Position numbers and translations under genes: made by a program. A DNA stretch of 64,000 nucleotides from Euglena gracilis (Eukaryota > Euglenida > Euglenophyceae > Euglenales): positions 14,872,947 through 14,936,946 of the forward strand of contig CP154957.1 of assembly GCA_039621445.1 (NCBI GenBank), written 5' to 3'. The first letter of the stretch is position 1. Each line of letters begins with the position of its first letter. This document shows, piece after piece, positions 37,619 through 64,000 of this stretch. The notes below the pieces were generated by a model. It made no database searches. It saw nothing but the letters and a program-made list of their open reading frames with translations, and was not told the origin of the DNA.

Positions 37619-39239
37619 CTGCGGGGAAACGGCCACGTGACCTCGCCTGACGTCACAGCAATGCCTACAGTGACATCCGGGGATTGCCCGCTGGAATGCA
37701 GCGTTGAAAAGCTCGGGTTGAATTCTATGTTGTCTTTCCAACGCCCGCCCCTCCAAGAGATTGCCATCCTTGGATCCTTATCCCTGCCTGCTGACCATCC
37801 GCAACTCACTTACTGTTTGTCAGCACCAGGGTTCTTCTCAGGCCCCGGGGGGGGGGGGGGCGGGGAACCCTCGTCGAATGTCGGGTCTTGAGGGAAGCAC
37901 CCAAAAATTTACGGTGCTTCGCGCCCGGATCCATACTGGCGCCTCCAGCTCGAGGCACACTCACCCCCCCCAGCCCGGGGTGGGGGGTCTTCCCAATATA
38001 TAAAAAGAAGCCTGGTCAGGGCCTGCCACATTCCACATTGGCCGCTATCATATACTTCCACCAATCTTTCAAAACAATGACCCCCAGTTACTCGCGAGGG
38101 GCAAGGATACTGAAACTATCTTTTGGCTTGCCCCCCCCCTGCCCCCGCCAGGTAAACCCCCCCCCCCTCCAATTAGAAGCCCCCGGGGCTACTATTCGGT
38201 CACTCTGCGGAAAACCCGGGGGGGGGGGAAATTGGGACCCTTTGTCTAACGGACCCTCGCCGGCGGCCGATCCGGGATTGCCCGCTGGAATTCAGCATTG
38301 AAGAGCTTGTTTCGAGTTTTGGGTGGATAGGCCATTTCAAGGATACCAGATCAGTTTTGCCCAATGTCGACCTGTTTTTGTGGAGATCGAGTTTTTCACC
38401 AATTTTCGGAAAATTTTGGTCAACTTTGTCGGCCGGCTTGGTCGGGGGGGGGGCTGTTATTTGAATGTCGAGGGGGGGGGCTTCCATTTGGGGGGGTTGT
38501 TATTTGGGGGGGGCTTTTACGGGGGGAATTGCGCACTTTGGGGGCAAAGGCCCAACTGGGTCATTTGGGGTCAATCAAAACAGTTGCAGATCTTTCATCT
38601 CTGTGCGACCAAACGTTTCTCAAAATATTATGTGGTGGATGTTTTGAGCTGGGAACTGTGTTCCACCGACACATTCCTGGTTTGTCTTTTTCAGTGGGGG
38701 CAGGTGATGTGGGGGGCAAAATCTGACTGCATCAACTTTCTTTGGCTTGCCCCCCCCCCCCCCTGGGTGGGGTAAACCCCCCCTCAATTAGAAGCCCCCG
38801 AGGCTAAATTTTTTTCGGTCACTCTGCGGAAGGGGGGGGGGCTTCTAATTGGTACTAACGGAACCCCCCGGCGGCCGATCCGGGAATTGCACGGGGTCCA
38901 GATTCTTTGCAGGTTGTTGGGGGTGGATAGGCCATGTTTCAAGGACACCTATCAGTCTACCCTGCACATTTTTTCTGATGCATGTTTTTGTGGAGTTTTC
39001 GAGTTAAATTTTCGGAAAAATCGTCCTTGGTTGGTTGGGCGGTTATAAGGGGGGGGGCTATTTGGGGGGGGGGGTGGGGGCAATTGGGGGGGTTTAATTG
39101 GGGGCAATTGAGCAATTTTGGTTTTTGGGGGTCAAAAAAAAGGGCAGATTTTCATCTCTGTGCGTTTCTCAAAAAATATTGGTGGGTGATGGTGGTGTGG
39201 GGGTTCCGACACACTTCCTGGTTTGTCTTTTTCAGTGGG

Positions 39240-39367
39240 GGAGAGAGGGGGGAATTCAAAATCCCCCCCCCCCCCCCCCCCAACACCCCTCCCCTCAAAC
39301 AGTGGCCCCCAAATTTTTTTGTCAAAAAAAAAAACCCCCACCCCCCCCCCCCCCCACCGCCTGTCCA

Positions 39368-39412
<45 letters not shown>

Positions 39413-39545
39413 ATGTGTTTTGGTTTGTTGGGGTGGGGGTTTGGGGGGGGTGTGGGGGGGGGGGGGGGGGGGGTTTTGCGTTTTTTTTTGACGTTTTGGT
39501 TTTTGGCTGTTGGGAAAGGGTGTGGGGGGGGTGGGGGGGGGGTTT
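39240..39545. repeat. Extreme C and G homopolymer cluster
   Basis: Plus-strand C runs (about 39264-39280, 39340-39356, 39371-39412) are followed within 30 to 130 bases by G runs (about 39455-39473, 39522-39541), so the strand could fold on itself or form G-quadruplexes. Run lengths may be assembly-limited. Confidence 0.8.
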
Positions 39546-39809
39546 TGTGCGGGGGTATGATGCAGAGGTGTGTTGACACCCCTGTTACAGGTACCAGAAA
39601 AATATTGTATTGTAACGTGCGTAATACGTTACAATTACAAACAGTGGAAACAGGCGGAAACCCGCACACAATTTCCGGGTTGTATCAAGTGTCAGGAATT
39701 TCGGTCACGTTTCAGGGGGGTGGCTTACACGGGAACCCGCGCACCTGCAACGCCTAAAAAATGACAAAAAATTTGGGCAATTCGCGCCGCCTAAGTTAGA
39801 GGGCATGCC

Positions 39810-39960
39810 CTACAATTTGGGCTTGCCCTGCCACGCATGGGGTGATTTCGAGGCGGAGCACAGCCACACCCGGTGGAGGTGGGTGGTGCGGCCGGTGTTC
39901 AGCCCCCGGGACCACTCCGTCGGCTTGCGGGGGACGTCAACCCGTGCGCAGCGGGGCGGA
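39810..39960 (-). CDS. C-terminal exon of unidentified protein
   Basis: It reads VDVPRKPTEWSRGLN, then TTHLHRVWLCSASKSPHAWQ and GKPKL followed by TAG at 39812-39810. The 5' boundary is not a clear AG; the frame is open to about 39960. It may end the gene represented by the exons near 40400, 41750 and 45166-45310. Confidence 0.45.
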
Positions 39961-40329
39961 GGCAAACGCCCGTGGAAGGGGGGTAGACTGCTGCCGGTGG
40001 CCCGGGAATCTTGCAATGGAGAGAGGAGCCATCACAATTCAGCGGGAGGGGTCACTGTGGGAGAGAGTTCCTGGTTTTGGGTTGAAAAATATTGCAAACC
40101 CTCGAGTACCTACCACCGACTTGGACGTGGACTTTTTTTTGTCAGCCGTTGCGCTCCGTTTCTCCATTTGAACAACGTGGAAACTGTTTTCCTGCGGAAG
40201 AAGGATTTGGATGTCGCTGAAAAAAAGTGAGGACAAGAGAATAAGCATCTTCAGACCAAAAGCGGTTGAACGTGCAAAAACGGCCGCGATTTGCCAAGCA
40301 GGAAACCTCGCGGGCGGCACCATACCCGC

Positions 40330-40440
40330 AAACAAAGTTGCCCCCTGCACACGGCCGCCTGCTCAGCGGGTCGCCTTTCTTGTGCTTCGGGATTGACTGC
40401 CCCTCGTTGGACTTCTGCTTCTTCTCCGGGGGCTTCCGTC
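40330..40440 (-). CDS. Exon-like segment, lysine-rich
   Basis: The best frame reads KPPEKKQKSNEGQSIPKHKK and then GDPLSRRPCAGGNFVCG. Boundaries were not resolved, and the other two frames are also open, so this is a tentative exon. Confidence 0.3.
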
Positions 40441-41254
40441 ATACCAGCGCTCATATTCATATTCCATCACACCTGCTCCAGTGGGGGGCATCTCTGATCT
40501 CCCGCTCATGATTCCTTCCTGGCCAGCCAGTTGCTCAACGCAAGTCGACCCAAGCCCCATCCCTGTCAAAGGGCGGAATCGGAATCGCACGCAAAAGCGG
40601 TGGTATGGCCTCCGGCCGCGGCTGGCGCTGCGGCCCCGGGACGATGTCGAGGCCGTGCGGGGGCAGGGGAGGCTGGGCATACCGGGAAATGGACGCAGGT
40701 GCCTGCCCCGGACGGTGGCAGGGTTCGACATAAAGGCAGGAGGGGGGGGGGTCGGACCCCCTCCGGTGCAGGAGGGGGCAGTGAGGGGGGACACCGTCCT
40801 ATGTTAAGTGGTGCGGTCCGGGTGACCGAAACAATTATGACACCCAAAATTGGCTAAAAAAAACTCATTTTGGGCACTTTTTGGCAAAAATGCGGCAAAA
40901 ATGCCAAAAAAAATATGCCGATGCTTCTTTTGGTGAAAGCACTGGAAGAAAAAGATTGACATTTGGGGTCAAGGGTACCCTCCCAGGGTCGGTCTGGACC
41001 CCCTGGCGGAGGGAGGGGGTCCTCCGGAACTTCTGCCCCTCCGGTTCAGGAGCAACTGGCGGGGACACCCGTCCTCTACGCCGTACATCCATACACCGTC
41101 CTGATATTGAGGCTGGGGTGAGGGGGCATTCTGTCAAATCACGAACCTATTCCCAGGGGGGTGGGGAAGCTGCAAATCCTTACCAAAGGCCGATACAAAA
41201 AAAAATGTCTTTGCACCGTACAAACTGCGTGTCATTCACTGAATTCTACAAAAG

Positions 41255-41518
<264 letters not shown>

Positions 41519-41679
41519 ATGCGGACATGTGCGAGTTTGGGTAAATGTTTTGTGCACATCTCTGCGTGTTTGTGTTTATATGTGCCTGTATCTGTGTGAC
41601 TAAATACTTTGTGCGCGCGCGTGCTCATGTTGTGCGTCCATGCATTTGCACAACACGGACCCTGCCCTGGTTGCGTCCG

Positions 41680-41860
41680 CCCGCTTCCCGCCGCCGCTGG
41701 CTCCGCCGGACCCCGGCCTGCTGGGCCGATCGATGCGGACCGTGAACGCTTCGGGCGCGGCATCCGCCCTGCGCAGCGAAAAGACGCTGACCCACGGCCT
41801 GGTTGGGGGGCATTCCAGACGGCCGCCGATTCTGGCAGAGTTCGTCAACAGTTGACCCAG
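41680..41860 (-). CDS. Exon-like segment of unidentified protein
   Basis: The favoured frame reads PWVSVFSLRRADAAPEAFTV and then RIDRPSRPGSGG. It is GC-rich and has strong third-position bias like verified exons. Boundaries and family are unknown. Confidence 0.35.
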
Positions 41861-42324
41861 AAGCGTTGCCACGGTTGTCGGCCAAAATGGCACTGCAGTG
41901 TGTATTTTTTCGTGTGCATTCGGATTCTGTTTGTGTATTCGCATTCTGTGGTCTGCACTTTTCATTTAGTTCTTTTGATTTTTGTACTTATTGTATTTGT
42001 GTTGCGGGTTTCCAGCCACCCAGCAGCCTTTTCTAGCCCCGGCACCTCCCCCCCCCATCGACAAGCCTTGTTAATTTTGCCCGAAGGGCGGCTGGACGGC
42101 AACGGAGTTTTTGCTTTCAGGGGTGCAAAAATGGGCCAAAATGGGCAAAAATGCAAATAATTAAAATAATTGGCCCCCAGCAATTGGGGCGTCACTCAAG
42201 GATCCCCTGGGGGGGGGTCCAGTTCAGAGGCTGGAAAATTTGGGCTGGCTGAAAAACGGCTCCTGGCTGACCCTCTCACAGGTCCCCCGGCTGGAAAAAA
42301 GCTTAATTGGGGGTCGAGCCGGAC

Positions 42325-42602
42325 CATGCAATTTTTTTTACCGACCACGGGGGGGGGGTCACTCCACTTTTTGAAAAACCACTCAGTCACTTTTTTCAGG
42401 AAACCAGTCAGTCACTACCCCCGGGGAGGGGGGTCGGTCACTCTGGGATCCAAAGGAAATTTGACCAAAAACATAAAAAAAGGCAAAAAAAAGGGGGAGG
42501 GGGTCCGGGCCAAAAACCAGTCAGTCACTCCGAAAAAACCAGTCACCCCCCTGGGGGGGGGGAGGTCGGCCAGTCCTTAAGGCCAGTCTTAAGCAATTGA
42601 CT
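42325..42602. repeat. Dispersed repeat family B, copy with near-perfect 9-bp flanking repeat
   Basis: It begins CATGCAATTTTTTTTACC and ends CTTAAGCAATTGACT, with AACCAGTCAGTCAC units inside. It is flanked by GAGCCGGAC (42316-42324) and GAGCTGGAC (42603-42611), a 9-bp direct repeat with one mismatch. The SET-gene copy also has a 9-bp flanking repeat. Confidence 0.6.
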
Positions 42603-44194
42603 GAGCTGGACGCCAAAAAAACAACGAAACTGCAGAATCTGTACCTCCTCGCGCTGCCTGGGAAAATTGTTCTGCCTGACCCCACCTCCCCGACGGAACA
42701 GACGGGGCCGAGGTGGTGTTTGTAATTCTGTTTGTTGATTTGTGTATTTTTGTTTAATGGGTGTTCTATTTCTGACAAGGAAATGCGTGCAGATACATTT
42801 TCTTTGGGGGGATTTGAAGCGAACCCAAATCGGTCACACTGACTTGCAATGTCTCCAGTGTGGACAGAAATCATTGTATCCTCTGACCAGGACATGTGAT
42901 CCATATTCCGAACATCAGCCGACTTGACGGTGTCCAACATACTTTAACCAATTGGAACTAAAAAGGAGGGGGACAACAACCCCGGTGGGGACAACAACAG
43001 TGTGCACTTTTGGCTGGAGCCCCATTCCCTGGAGGCAAATTTTGCATTGATGTTTTCAAACTCCTGCAATCCAAATCCCTCTGTTGAAGCCAGCTTGTTT
43101 CCCCTGCATCAACAGCGTACCAGTGCTTCCAAGCAACAACTGCAACGACCGGTTTACAATTCAGAAAAAAATGGTGGCTCTCTTACCCATCACATGAACC
43201 GGCAGGAATGGTCGTACGATCCTGCAACCGGCGTTGCCTCATTGCTGGTCCACACACAAAAACGGAGGGGGCGCAGCGCGTGTTTGGCAAACTGGGTTTG
43301 GAGCGGCACAGTGCTGGCCATGCCTCGCGGTGGCGATGCGTCTGTGTGTGTGGGGCTGGGGGCCGGTGGCGTGCGGTACGCACACCCCACGACGGCCGAG
43401 CAGCGGCAGGCTCTGCCGCCCCCGTCGACAGCGGGACATATATATAAGTGGCCGCCGGCCCGAATGCCCCTCCCTGGTGACCCGGCAGCTGGACGGGGCA
43501 GAGGAGGCAGTGTAGGTGGGTGGCGGGGGGGGGGTTGGGGGTCAGGTGTACACGAAGTGGAAGCAGCCCGGGGACACCCCGGCAGGCCCCTCCGCGGTGG
43601 GCGGACTGCGTGGGGAGCGGGCAGACCCCCTTCGGAACCTCCGGGCGGAGCCAGTGGCGTTCTGTATTGCAGCCAGAGATCGACCAAAGAGCCCCGCCAA
43701 ACGTTGTGCTTTGCACCAACAAGTCAAATAGAACCTCCGGGGGAAGGGGCCGACTGCACCCCTGACGGTTTTGACCTTTGTTTCCCGGCTAAGTTTAGCT
43801 GGCTGAGCAGGCTGGAAGACCTGTTCCCTCCAAATATTATCAATATGGAAACGAGAAATAATAAATAAGGAACAATATGGAGACCCCACCAAAAATATGC
43901 TCGGGGGTATATATCATTTGGGCACCTGAAATCAGGGGCCGGGGTTATGTAAATTGGATATTTTATTTCATACTCAAAAAAGCACCTCAAAAAAGTGTTA
44001 CATAAATTTTGCCTTTTGCACTTTTTTTGTTGACACTTTGCTTTAGGTTGGTGCTGTCACAAATTTTTGGCACCAATCTTTTTTTTGCCAAAATGTGTTG
44101 TTTTTTCGACAGAAATTGAGCATTTCCTGCCTTGCCAATTCTCAGGGGGGTATCTTATTTGGGCAGCCAAAATCCCTGGCCAGGTGGTTGAAGC

Positions 44195-44640
44195 CACCCA
44201 CACCCAAACTTAAGCAACCTCTCCAAAATTTAAACAACCCCCAAATTTTAGCAATCATCTTGGGACCAATGAAAGTTCCGAATTTAAGCAATCCCTGAAA
44301 CTGAGGTGAAACAAAAGAAAAACGCAAGCGAAAAGGAAAGCGAAATAAACTTAAACAAACAAAACAATAGCACAATTTTAGAGAATACAACAGACTCAAA
44401 CTTGTTGAGACTGCGCGTTTTTTGGGGGGAACATTACAGTGATGATGATGATTACAGTGATGATTACTATGGTGTTGCATGCATTTTCGTTCTAAAAACC
44501 TCCAACTCCCTGAACAAGAAAGGATATTTTTTTTGTTGACCGTTTAGTCCAAATTTAAGCAACCCCTCGATGTGCATGGTGAAACCCAAATTTAAGCAAC
44601 TCCTTGGGCGGATCGGCTGAAACCCGAATTAAACAACGGA
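44195..44640. repeat. Dispersed repeat family D (AAATTTAAGCAACCCC)
   Basis: Units resembling CCAAATTTAAGCAACCCC recur at about 44205, 44225, 44240, 44280, 44550 and 44590 (approximate). No coding potential. Confidence 0.5.
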
Positions 44641-45165
44641 TTTCTTAAATTTTTTGAGGGTGTATTATTTGAGGGGTTACATCACAGAGAAGAATAACAA
44701 AAAGAAAGCAAAAAAAAATAATCTTTTCACGGCACGTCAGGGGCAGACCCATTGTTTGATTTGCCCCCTACCCCCTGGAGAGGAACACCCTAAGGTCAAC
44801 AATCATAAAAAATCCCTAATCCAGGCGGATCTGGAAAATTTGGTCTCAGGGAAAAATTTGCAGGATGAGGAATTTTTCAAATTGGAATCATTTTCTGGTA
44901 GAAAATCCTGCCCCCCAAAACCCACAAAAAAACCTTCAAATTTTGCAGTAATGAACAAAATTTGGCAAATTTTGCAGAAATTAACAAAATTTGGCAAATT
45001 TTGCAGAAATTAACAAAATTTGGCAAATTTTGCAAATTTCGTGGGACTCATTTCACCTTCCATTTCAGATTCCAGGCAGCGACAAAACACGGAATAATTG
45101 CCCCCCCCCCCGGCCCCACACCATGGGCCTTGTTGCAGCTGCGGGGCGGCCTGGCCCTCCGTCAC

Positions 45166-45310
45166 AGTGGGCTGCAGGTTGCGCCAGTCCTGCCGCTTCA
45201 CCAACGCCCGGTGGGCCGCCAGCTCCGCCTCCGGCAGCTCGGAGAGGGGCCGCCAGTGGACGGCGACGCGGTGGGCGTGAAGCTGGCGGAAGGTCGGCCC
45301 CAGACCGCCA
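45166..45310 (-). CDS. Exon of unidentified protein, possible continuation of the radical-SAM gene
   Basis: It reads GPTFRQLHAHRVAVHWRPLS and then ELPEAELAAHRALVKRQDWR, with a CCAAG| acceptor in phase 2 and an ACT|GTGACG donor in phase 0. A strong donor (AAAAG|GTATTT) lies in the preceding exon in phase 2, so the two could be spliced together in frame. The alternative is that the preceding exon ends at its own stop, 45485. Confidence 0.45.
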
Positions 45311-45484
45311 CTTGGCACCACTACATGCCCAGCTTTCTTTTCTGGTGATATAGACCTAAACACACACACACACACACACACACACAATATATAAATATAT
45401 GTTTATAAAACACATAATATATACATATACATAAATATACAAACACACAACTTTTTGTAGGAAATGCGTTTCATTTATTTCATT

Positions 45485-53732
<8,248 letters not shown>

Positions 53733-54524
53733 CTCTGGTGGCGGTGAACCTTACGTGTTCTCTTACGAGTCAGTGGAGTGCATCCGGTGGGTGAAGCCCT
53801 GTCCCTGTGCCGATTAATAAACTCCCAACAGACGCCCTGTGCCCATTAGGAAGCTCCTAACGGAAGCTGGGGATTTTGACCAAAATGCCACATGGAAGCC
53901 CCTACCACCCCCAGGTAAATGGATAAAGCTTGTCTGCAGCTCGAGACTGTCTTAATGGAAGCTGAGATTTCAACCAACGTGTTTTCCAGTATCCCTATGA
54001 GGCACCTTATTCGGGGCAGGGGTTGCGAGGACGGGTGTGGGCCCTTTGCAGGGATGTGACCTGATGTGACGCATCGCTCGGATAATTGCTGAAATCCCAA
54101 CCCCTCTGACGGAAATTAAATCAAAGACAGGTTTTGCTGTGTTCGTAGAACACAAGAAGCAAATGTGGCATGGATCGAGGCACAGAAGGGGAGGGCGCTT
54201 TCAGGGGGTAATCCTGGGAATTTGCTTGGTGGGGGGACATTTCAACAATCGTTTGGTATTGCGGGATATTCAAACTCACCCAGAATTTTGAGGTGTGTAA
54301 AAAAGCGTTTTGTTGTGACACAGCTTTCAGGAACTATGTAGCGACCACCAGGTGCACTGATCACAAAGCTATTTTAATTGAAAACAACAAATGAAATGAA
54401 ATGCACAAATTGCAGAATCCTCAAATATGAATTTGCAACTATCCTGGAAGGGCACAAATACCACACGATTTCTATTTGGACGGGGAGGAATGCTCCAAAG
54501 TGCCAAACCTCCGCAGGCCGCCAC

Positions 54525-62625
<8,101 letters not shown>

Positions 62626-62784
62626 CTGGGGGACGTTGGGGGGGGTGGGGGGCAATGGTCCATACAGGCCACTCTTCCGTTCCATCATCATGGGTGGTGG
62701 CCATGGGCAAAGGAAGTGAAAATGGACGACGGGAACGGCTTAAAATTAATGGACCTTGTGTGTGGGTGGTGTGTGTGTGTGTTG

Positions 62785-62819
<35 letters not shown>

Positions 62820-64000
62820 GTGTGTTGTGTGTGTGTGTGTGATGTGTGATGTGTGTTGTGTGTGTGTGTTGTGTTGTGTGTGTGTGTGTGCGTGTGTGTG
62901 TCTTGTGTGTGTGTGTGTGTGTGTTGTGTGTTGTGTGTGTGTGTTGTGTGTTGTGTGTGTGTGTGTGTGTATGTGTGTGTGTGTGTGTGCATTCATATGC
63001 GCGCACGTGTGTGGATACATGCGCGCACATGCGTGCGCGTGGGTGTGTGGGTGGGTGGGTGGGTGGCTGATGGGGTGGAAATGGGTGTTGATTATATCCC
63101 GAAGAATACAGCCGTCCGGCAGTTTGTCCCTCCTGCACGTTATGAGTTTACACGTGGCGCACTGACCTGGGAATTTCTTGAAACACCCGGCTGGAAAAAA
63201 GGTGCTGGCTGGACCCCCCGGTGAGTTTCCTGAGAAATGAGGGTCCTGGGGTGGACCGGCTGGTACCCCAAAACAAGCAAAAAAGCCCAAATCCACCTGG
63301 GTTGGATTTTTTGGTCAAAATTTTGAGGTGAACCTCCCAAAAACAAAAAAGGTCATTTTTGGGCATTTTTACCCCTTGCACCAATATTTTTTTCGGTCCA
63401 GCCTGGCTTTGCCAGGCTGCAAAACTTTATTTCCACTGGACCTGGGGGGGGGGTTCACAGCCCAGCTGGGAGCTGCTGGCTTGAAAAAGGGTGCTTTCTG
63501 GCCAGACTAAGCACCTCCAAACACTTGGTATTTTGGTGTTGTCAGGATTTGTCAGGATTTGTCGGGTTTTGAATACTGGATGTGGGATCCCAGCCACATG
63601 ATTTTGAAAGGATTTGATCCGAGGCAAACGATGGAGTGCCCTGTGTTGAACAATGTGGTTCGCCTATGCAGGCACCAATGGCCACCCTATTCTGGTCCTC
63701 AAATCGGCCCTGGTCGGTCCTGGTTGGCCCTCGGTCCTGGTGGCAAATAATCGTCCACAGGTGGCGGTATGCCAATTAAAACAGCCACACATTCTTGCCC
63801 AGAACTGTTGCCCACTTGCCCATTTTGGCCTTTTTTGGCGACGTTTGGACTGCTTTCAGCAACTTTTGGCTGCTAATTATTGGCCTTTTTGGCCTTTTTT
63901 TTGGGCCACTTTTGGTCACCTTTGCCTGCTTTTGGCACTTGTGAGCACTTTTGGCAGCATTTGGCCAACTTTACGCAACTTTTGTAAACATTTCTAATTC
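62626..64000. other. Upstream intron or 5' part of the radical-SAM gene
   Basis: No exon was recognised. It holds a GT array (about 62757-63060), a family A copy (about 63180-63510) and a terminal run of TTTTGG(C)-rich sequence. The exon with CxxxCxxC must lie beyond 64000 or be too diverged to see. Confidence 0.5.

Noticed and set aside
43183-43892. Open frames on both strands around 43200-43890
   Set aside because: High GC keeps several frames open. None shows a motif or convincing borders, so no exon was called.

Overview
This is nuclear DNA of a eukaryote with long introns, and it most likely comes from a euglenid (Euglena-like alga). It has no operons, ribosome-binding sites or polycistronic ORFs. 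Short GC-rich exons, nearly all on the minus strand, sit in a sea of dinucleotide microsatellites, G/C homopolymers and dispersed repeats. Most introns fit GT-AG. At least six do not: their ends are fixed by reading frame and protein-family continuity, they have no canonical borders, and intron bases +4 to +6 pair with bases -8 to -6. That mixture of conventional and nonconventional introns is the hallmark of euglenid nuclear genes. The taxon is inferred; no rRNA or spliced-leader gene was found.

Layout, left to right. 1-4986: no gene recognised; repeats and small hairpins. 4987-8816 (minus): a complete five-exon gene for PAM16/TIM16, the degenerate J-protein of the mitochondrial import motor. 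10086-21513 (minus): a ten-exon SET-domain protein of the SETD3/SETD4/Rubisco-LSMT type, complete apart from its first residues. About 26150-31458 (minus): fragments of an RNA-binding (RRM) protein and neighbouring exons. 31310-32720: a patch with five palindromes built on GAAGCGG/CCGCTTC. 32774-37618 (minus): an unrecognised gene with a thioredoxin-like segment and a basic-acidic C-terminus. 39810-45310 (minus): exons of unknown function that may continue the next gene. 45485-62625 (minus): fifteen exons of a B12-type radical-SAM protein fused to a DUF2344 domain; its 5' end lies beyond the right edge. A 2956-bp pogo/Tc1-like DNA transposon with TIRs, a TA duplication and a transposase sits in the last intron of that gene, 57 bp from the splice acceptor.

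The genes do not form a pathway. The most interesting system is the intron population. The RNA-pairing rule predicts the ends of several nonconventional introns to the base. One intron of the SET gene is almost entirely a copy of a dispersed repeat, flanked by a 9-bp direct repeat that lies in coding sequence. That is what an intron made by insertion of a mobile element (an introner) should look like.
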